From positions 1 through 64,000 of the forward strand of contig MU401461.1 in NCBI GenBank assembly GCA_022579005.1: 64,000 bases of DNA, read 5' to 3'. A program made the position numbers and the translations under genes. Origin of the DNA: Poronia punctata. Lineage: Eukaryota; Ascomycota; Sordariomycetes; Xylariales; Xylariaceae. The notes under the pieces were generated by a model. The model was not told the DNA's origin. It saw only the letters and a program-made list of their open reading frames with translations, and searched no databases. Positions 57,601 through 64,000 of this stretch are shown here, piece after piece. How positions within the stretch are numbered: position 1 is the first letter of the stretch; the number at the start of each line of letters is the position of its first letter.

Positions 57601-60600
57601 GTCTAAAAATAGTTTAGATCCTATGCTTTTAAGCTAACGGCAATATTTGCAGCAAAAAAAGTATATTAAGTTTTTAAAAGCTTTTTTACAACACTAGACT
57701 TATTAAAATTAGCACCTAAGCAACTAGTATTAAAAAAAAAGATTCTTTTGCTTATAAAAAGATTTATAAAGCTAGCACGTCGCTTTTTAATAAAAAAACG
57801 TATAACTAGGCTTTTACTAACACTTAAAAAAAAAGTTTAAAATTAAGCTATTTTAAAATAGTAAAAAGATAAAGGACCAAAATTTAAATTTTTAGTTTTA
57901 AAATACCTTAAAATATACTATATAAAAGTATAGCACGCATATTAAAACTACAAAGCTTTATTAATTATAAATATAGTAATTTTAACAAACTTGTACGTTT
58001 ATAAAGTTAGATTAAAGTTAGGAACTAAACTATAAAATCGATTTTATTGCTAAAATTAAACTAATGCCTAGCTTTATTAAATAAAAAAGATTATAACTAA
58101 ATATCTAAATATAAAAATATATAAGCTAACAAAAATAGCAAATAAATCTTTATTTAACTAAACTACAACACTTGTACTAGTAAATAAAAATAAAATAGTA
58201 CTACACAATCTAGCTATAAAACTTTGTTTAACTATTAATTATAATAAAGTTAACAAAAACCTTTTAGGTACTAACCTCTTCCTTATAGCTAATATATATT
58301 AACGTTTTTTAAATCTGCATATTTAGTTATATTTTAAATTTAACCTTAAATATAAGTACTAAGCTGTACTAGTTTATTTAAACAACTATTATATCTTGGC
58401 TTTTAAAATTTTAGGATTTTTTTAACTGCAACTTACTTAAATGCTTTAGAGAACGTAGTTTATAAGCTACTTTATATTAAAAATAATGCAAACTATACTT
58501 AGTTTAATTTTAAAACTATTACTTAAACTATTACTTATTGCTTTTATATCTCCGGACGCAGTTATATTTATAATAAAGTATATTAATAACATATTTGCTA
58601 TATATAAATTTATTAAGTCCTAACTATAATAAATTAAGAATTATTTTTTTTTATAAATCTTTTAGTTTAAACTAAAATTATCTTTTAAAAAAGTGTTTAT
58701 AAAATTTAAAAAAATTTTAGCTTTAAGGATTAACTACAAAATTAAAAGCAAGATTATAGTTAAATAGGATTAAGTTAAACAATTAAAAAAATAGCCCGTT
58801 TTAAAGGACTAAACAGCAGTATAGCAATTTATAAAAGTATTTAAACTAGTTTAAAAATAAGTAAAAAATTGCTTAAAAATTTCTAGACTACTAAATAGAC
58901 TTTAAGAAAATATACTATAGTAATAAGGCAATGCTAAAGCTTTATCCTTTAATCTATTAAAAACAAAAGCTATTAAAGTAGTTAAAATGCATAGTTATTT
59001 ATTAGATTATTTATATAATATATATTTAAATACTTTTGCATTTATAGCCAGATATTGTATCTTATAAACATAAAATCAAGTCTTAAAACCTTTATTATAT
59101 AATAGCTTTTTATTTACAAAAACCTAAAAGAATTATAAAACGTATAAGCAAGAACTTTACAGCATTATAAAATTTGCCTAATAGCATAATTAATACCTAA
59201 GATTACAGGTCTTATTAATTATATATATAAACTATAAACCTTTAATATTTTTTTTAACTTTACTAAATATTAAAAAAATATATGCTTATTAAGCTAAAAA
59301 ACTACGTTTATTAAATATAAAAATTATATATATTAAAAAAAAAAGAAATTAGGTAGCAAATGCTTTGTTAAAAACTTTGTTTAAAAACTTTAAATATTAC
59401 AAAGACTTGTTAAAATTTGGTTATATAAATAACAAAGCAAAAACCTAAGTATAAAAAAATAGCGTTAACAAATATAAAAAGCTTTTAAAATTTTTAAATA
59501 AAAAAAAATAAATAAATCTTATTAATAAGCTATTTTATAACGCTGTCTAAGTTAGTTTAGTTATAGCTAAGATCTAAAAATAGTTAAATAAATTAAATAA
59601 ATATAAATTATAACTAAAAAAACTAATATTTAATAAACAATTAAATCTAATAGTAAATTAAATATAAAAAGTATTAACTAATAATCTTACAAAACTAATT
59701 TTAAAGATAACTTAACTACTTAAAAAAATTATAAAAGATACTTAATTTTTTAATTTACTATAGTACTTAAACGTGTAAAGATACCTTACTAATATATTAA
59801 ACAATAACTTAAAACAGCTTAACATTTGTTTGCTAGCTAACTAATATAAGTTATTTTAAATTTATAACAGCTTATTAAAGCATTAAAAAAACAGAATTTA
59901 AAAAAGGTACCTTATAAAATTAAAAGTCAAACAAGCATTAAAACTAGCTTATAATATAGCAAGTTATTTCTATTTCCTTATTACCTTAAAAAAACTAAAT
60001 TAATCTATTTACTAGCTATTTATAATACAAAATACAAAAAATTACATTTTAAAATATATTTAGTATATAAAATATAATCTAGCAAAACCTAAAGCTTTAA
60101 ATCTTCTAATTACAATATTTAAACTATTTTAAGTCTTAGTTAGAAACTTTATTAGTTTATTCTTTACGTTAAAACAAAAATTTTAATATATTTTTTGTCT
60201 TATAAACATGTTTTTTTATTATAGCTAGGCTTTTTTCTTTATATTTATAAATAAAAATATAGCATTTAACTATATAAATTAATAGTGTACAATAATTAGA
60301 ACAATCTTTATAGCATTTTACTTAAATCTTAAAAGCGCATTTTACTTATACCAATTTTGTCGGAAAATTAAAAACTTAAAAATATATTTTTTAAATATAC
60401 TAATAAAGTCTTATAAAAGTATAAAACTAGTTAAAATATTTAATTAAATTATTTAATCCGTTTTTAACAAACTAGCTAACTTTAAAACAAAATCAAATTA
60501 GGACTAAAAGCTATACCTAGCACTAAAAGCTATCAATACTTATTATATTAAAACCTTAAAATACTTTTCTTTTAAAATCTTGCATAGCTGCGCTTTTAAA

Positions 60601-61159
60601 AACGTACTTACTATTAAGCACCCCCTCCCTTAATCTTACAACTTAGTTAACGCATTAAAATTAAATACATACAAGCTTTCTTTATTTTTACAACATAAAC
60701 TAATCGTTATAAATCATGTTGCCTAAATATAATATAGTTAAAAAAACGTTAAATCTAAGTACAAGTTTTTTAAAGCTTATTGGCAAGCTATTTATAACTA
60801 AAAAAAAGTTGTCTTACAAACAAGAAATCTAGTTATAGCTTTTTAAAAAAGTAAACAGCTAAAGTTAACACCTAAATAAAAAAAACTATTTTAAATTAAA
60901 TATTAGGCAGGCAGGAGTTTATAAAAACTAAAACATTTAAATAGCAAAAAAATATAACATAAGTATTATATAGATATACTAAAAGTGTTCGTCTTATAAA
61001 AAGGTTACCTATATTCCAAAAAAAAGGATTAGTTAGACAAAAAGACCTAGCAAACGTTACAGAGATAAGTTGATAAAATAATCAGTTTGCTAAAATAATA
61101 GCTAAATTATTATTTGGACCCCTTTTTTTTTTTTTGTTACTTATAAGTGTAAGCACTTA

Positions 61160-61316
61160 TCTTATTATTTCCCTCTCTATTAAGGATCCGCACTGTATAT
61201 ATAGTGCAACATAGTGTATTTAGTTATTTTTAGGAGTTATATGCTATTTTACGCTAGAACCTACATAAGCGAGAATTCTTCCTAATAACAACTCACTTAC
61301 TCCTCTCGTCTTTTCT
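61160..61316 (+). repeat. Right LTR (approximate)
   Basis: Partner of 54210-54366. It keeps more C and G than the left LTR, especially in the last 50 bases (for example TCCTCTCGTC against TCCTTTTATT). It ends about 40 bp before the stop codon of the minus-strand Gly-rich gene. Confidence 0.8.
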
Positions 61317-61357
61317 CCCCCATCCCTCAATCAGTTTCCCAGCCCTCTCCTCCTTAT

Positions 61358-61699
61358 CTAAATACCATAGCTCTTGAATGAACTGCCATCATCCTTCTTG
61401 CTATTGTCATCAGCAGATCCACCAATCCCCTTCCCAACCCCCTTGACAGCACCGCCCGCAGTATTAGCGACGCCGCCAGCGGCGTTTCCGAGACCTTCAG
61501 TCGTCTGGCCGACGGCGCTACCGACTCCGCGCCCGGTGGCGTTGAGACCGTTTCCCAAGCCCTGGGTCGTGTTGCCTACGGCGCCGGTGAGGCCGCCTAG
61601 GAGACCGCCTTGTCCTTTGGCTTTCTCGCCACCTGTCAGGACGTTGTCGACGCCGCCTGTTAGGTTTCCGAGGAGACCGCCGTTATTGTTGTCGGACAT
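61358..61699 (-). CDS. Gly-rich LEA-like small protein
   Basis: Single exon of 113 aa, ATG at 61699. The sequence is a set of Gly/Ala/Asn/Thr-rich repeats (GGLLGNLTGGV, GGLLGGLTGAVGNTTQGLG, GVGSAVGQTTEGLGNAAGGV) with a polar Ser/Asp/Lys tail (DDNSKKDDGSSFKSYGI). No signal peptide or membrane helix is evident. Amphipathic repeats of this kind resemble late-embryogenesis-abundant-like or conidial stress proteins of fungi, but no family was firmly recognised. Third-codon positions are GC-rich, unlike the AT-rich retroelement next door, so the gene has not been hit by RIP. The antisense open frame at 61374-61793 is a shadow. Confidence 0.78.
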   Translation of the reverse strand: MSDNNNGGLLGNLTGGVDNVLTGGEKAKGQGGLLGGLTGAVGNTTQGLGNGLNATGRGVGSAVGQTTEGLGNAAGGVANTAGGAVKGVGKGIGGSADDNSKKDDGSSFKSYGI

Positions 61700-63495
61700 G
61701 TTTGAATTTTTGTTTGTTTGTTTGTATGGTTCTTGTTTTGGGTGGTTGTGTGGTTTGAAGTATTTTTTTGTAATACTTTGGGTTTCTTTGTGAAGATTGT
61801 TTTTTGAATAGTTCAGCCTCTTTTTCTTTTTTTCTTCTTCGATCCATCTGAAGCAGGAAGCGACAGTTTATATCTTGACCTTTTTACTCGTAGGATCTCA
61901 ATCTCATGAGCCACAGACGTACGAGTAGATACCTACCTACCTAACCTGGTAGGCAAAGAGGCTGTGACGTACGAGTACGTAACAAAAGACATGATATCAT
62001 CACCAACTGTACCACACTGTGGCGGATAGACGAATTGGAGTGTGTGGCTGGCTTCTAGTCTAGTCCTAGAAAACTTGGCTTAAACCTAGGAATCCATGCG
62101 TCCGTACGAGAGTTGCAAACAATTCTTTCAAACGTCGATGACTTGCATTCTGGTGTGTCTTGTCGCGGATGTTAATTGGGGGATGGGACGGCCGTTGGTG
62201 GGGTAGGTGTGCGTTCAGCTTCGTAAGCTAACGTCATTCCTTTTCAAGGTGTACAGCCAGACAGGCGTGACAGGGAAACCCAATTACCGGCATGACATTC
62301 CCTGTTTACAGGATTTCTCGGAAGTCGGTTGATTCGGGTCATCCTCGCATAACAAGAGCGTCCCAGGTTTAATTGTTACGTTGTAGGGGTTATGGTAGAC
62401 ACCTCAGATATGGCCGTGTGTAAGCGTGGCTGCTCAACTGAGGGCTATACCTAAATTCATTATATCGTACGTAGGTGGTAGATAGGTGAGTGTTAGGTGA
62501 GTGTTGGTGCTGTCCACCTTGGTAACTATGGAATGTCTGCGACGGTGTATGTGATTTGAAAACGAACCGGATCTACGCATAGTGTAGGTTAGATGGTGGT
62601 GATTATAAGGACTTTCCATGGTCGGGGAACCTCTTCATTCATACAGACGTGCCATGACAAACATGTCTGCTAGAAATCTAACCTCACGTTAGTTAAGTTC
62701 ATATATAACCTATTGACAAGCAAAAAGTAGATAACACTTACCACGCAAGATTTCGTCCGTTCCGGCGGAAAACACAAAAACGACCTACCTACCGTCAGGT
62801 AAACCATCTCATATGTAAACAGATGGGCATTACAAATACACCCAAGGTTACCTACCTCGGCACATCAATGAAACCATCTACAGCATGTTTCATTACAACA
62901 TATCGATAGCGTCATCATATACTGTTTTCACCAAAGATCTACCTACGAGTAATAGTATCCCCCGTCGGTGGTTGATTTCTCGATCCGGACATATGGGCGC
63001 GGGGTTGGCAAGAGCCGATTGGAAAGAAGACAAATAGGCGAACCACGCCGGCATGATCCGTGGTAGGTACTACATTACCTATATACGTGTAGAAGGGCCG
63101 CTGGTTATCTATATTATTTTACCTTGACCGTACGCAAGGGCAAGTGAGACATCCCAACAAACCCGATTTGAAATCAACCTGCCCATATACCTACTTAACC
63201 TACCTCACTCGTATACTCTTAGCTACACAAATCTTGAATCAATAGCCCGATTCCTTGTTTTCTTTTTGTGCACGGGCAAAAGGCAGGGGTTTACTCGGCG
63301 TGGAAGATGTGACCGGAGTCCGGAAAGCACGTAGGTTGGGCAAAAACAACAGAGTTGGTAGGTTAGGTAAGGTAGCGTCGGTTTGTTTATGAAGGGTATC
63401 TTGCCCCGATAAATATACCTGTCCTTCATGGACCGATAACACTTAGTATTTGCGCGCCACGATAGAGAGAGACCTCTTGTCAAATCCGAATAATC
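61700..63495. other. Intergenic region between divergent genes
   Basis: 1.8 kb without a supported gene. CTACCTACC words are frequent (61930-61945, 62785-62792, 62850-62860, 63188-63205). The promoter of the Gly-rich gene lies at its left end, preceded by T-rich and GTTT-rich DNA, and that of the downstream esterase at its right end. Confidence 0.5.
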
Positions 63496-64000
63496 ATGAA
63501 GGGCATCAATAATAGACTTGTTGCGCTATGTATAGCGATATTATGTTTCTCGGCTACTACGGGGGCAGCGCCACTCCTCCCCATACAAACACCTACTATT
63601 AACCTAGGTTATGAGATTCACCAGGGCACAGTGAATGTTCGTCCATGTCTGAGACGGTGTTACCTTCATGCACAGCTGACGTTTCGTGTATATAGGAAAC
63701 AGGCGATTATTACATCTTCAAAAATATCCCTTATGCCGAACAGCCTGTCGGTGCGCTTAGGTTTCAGAAGCCCGCTCACATCGAAAAAAGGGGGGCGGAG
63801 ATCAACACGGGTGCTCAAGATGTTATATGCTACCAGGCCTTACCGGGTTGGGAAGCGTCGCGATCCAAGGCCGACCAAAAGCTTCTACGACAGAGAGCGG
63901 CCGATGCTGAAGAGCCCGTAGCTACGGAGAGTTGCTTGGTTCTCGACCTCCGTGTCCCGGCCGAAGTCTTCCGTAAAGGTCGGGCTGCTAAAGGTCAGTA
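63496..64000 (+). CDS. Secreted type-B carboxylesterase, 5' part only
   Basis: The gene runs off the window. Exon 1 is 63496-63636 and exon 2 starts at 63696. Exon 1 encodes a signal peptide (LVALCIAILCFSATTGAAP). The join gives NLGYEIHQGTVN-ETGDYYIF and then KNIPYAEQPVGALRFQKP, the standard N-terminal landmark of type-B carboxylesterases. Next come DVICYQALPGW and ESCLVLDLRVP, the equivalent of the EDCLxLDV motif with Glu-Ser-Cys here. The catalytic residues lie beyond the window. The intron is 59 nt with GTTCGT and TATAG. Translating through the unspliced intron gives a false 141-codon frame. Confidence 0.88.

Larger units (their letters stand above)
54197..61316 (+). mobile_element. RIP-degraded LTR retrotransposon (probably Gypsy type)
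   Basis: A block of about 7.1 kb, extremely AT-rich and with no open frame of 60 codons or more. Near-identical LTRs lie at both ends, offset by 6,950 bp. At 56147-56190 the plus strand reads C-F-R-Y-K-S-K-A-Y-I-stop-V-K-Y, which is a CX2CX4HX4C zinc knuckle with Cys and His codons changed to Tyr and a Gln codon to stop, all by C-to-T or G-to-A. At about 58579-58605 it reads YINNIFAIY, the expected product of a YIDDI reverse-transcriptase box with GAT/GAC turned into AAT/AAC. This gives plus orientation with gag before RT. Outer boundaries are approximate and no target duplication was found. Confidence 0.88.

Noticed and set aside
61374..61793. 139-codon Pro-rich plus-strand open frame
   Set aside because: Antisense of the Gly-rich gene; Pro arises from Gly codons on the other strand.
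63496..63921. 141-aa protein as annotated by continuous reading
   Set aside because: Reading passes through an intron; splicing at 63637-63695 gives the conserved carboxylesterase N-terminus instead.

Overview
The window is nuclear DNA from a filamentous ascomycete. Genes carry short (50-210 nt) GT-AG introns with CTAAC/CTGAC-type branch sites. Intergenic DNA is full of microsatellites and of CCTACCTAGGTA-like words. One 7 kb block is extremely AT-rich, has no ORFs and shows RIP-type transitions. Family content (2EXR protein, fungal CorA-like protein, GH71 mutanase with a C-terminal binding module, secreted type-B carboxylesterases, LrgAB homologue) points to Pezizomycotina, probably Sordariomycetes. 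The species cannot be fixed from sequence alone. No operons are expected or seen.

Layout. 1-8.8 kb holds the divergent housekeeping pair SEC24 (COPII coat, minus) and CFT2/CPSF100 (mRNA 3' end processing, plus). 8.8-15.5 kb holds a 2EXR gene, a small cysteine-rich secreted protein (minus) and, just upstream of it, an apparent foldback/MITE-like element with perfect 49-bp inverted arms that encloses an assembly gap and a decamer repeat. 15.5-19.8 kb holds a five-exon LrgA-LrgB membrane protein and a small proline-rich single-TM protein, transcribed towards each other, with a ~1.7 kb decayed minisatellite between their 3' ends. 21-25 kb holds a coiled-coil protein and a small membrane protein. 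25.2-30.7 kb holds a gapped poly-G/poly-C stretch flanked by a short direct duplication, a secreted dienelactone hydrolase and a GH71 alpha-1,3-glucanase. 32.8-36.2 kb holds a nine-exon CorA-like protein with a 9-nt micro-exon. 36.4-41 kb holds prenylcysteine oxidase and CCT6 (divergent pair). 44.4-54 kb holds a secreted carboxylesterase, TPS2 (trehalose-6-phosphate phosphatase) and COG5. 54.2-61.3 kb is a RIP-degraded LTR retrotransposon; a mutated zinc knuckle and RT box suggest Gypsy type in plus orientation. Its right LTR ends about 40 bp from the stop of a Gly-rich LEA-like gene. The window ends inside a second secreted type-B carboxylesterase.

Functionally this is ordinary core-chromosome content (vesicle coat and tethering, chaperonin, RNA processing, trehalose stress metabolism) mixed with secreted hydrolases. 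No biosynthetic cluster, CRISPR, tRNA or rRNA was recognised. The most unusual structures are the foldback element in the promoter of the cysteine-rich secreted protein, the minisatellite, and the RIP-erased retroelement. Exon boundaries were read by eye from splice signals, reading-frame continuity and family conservation.
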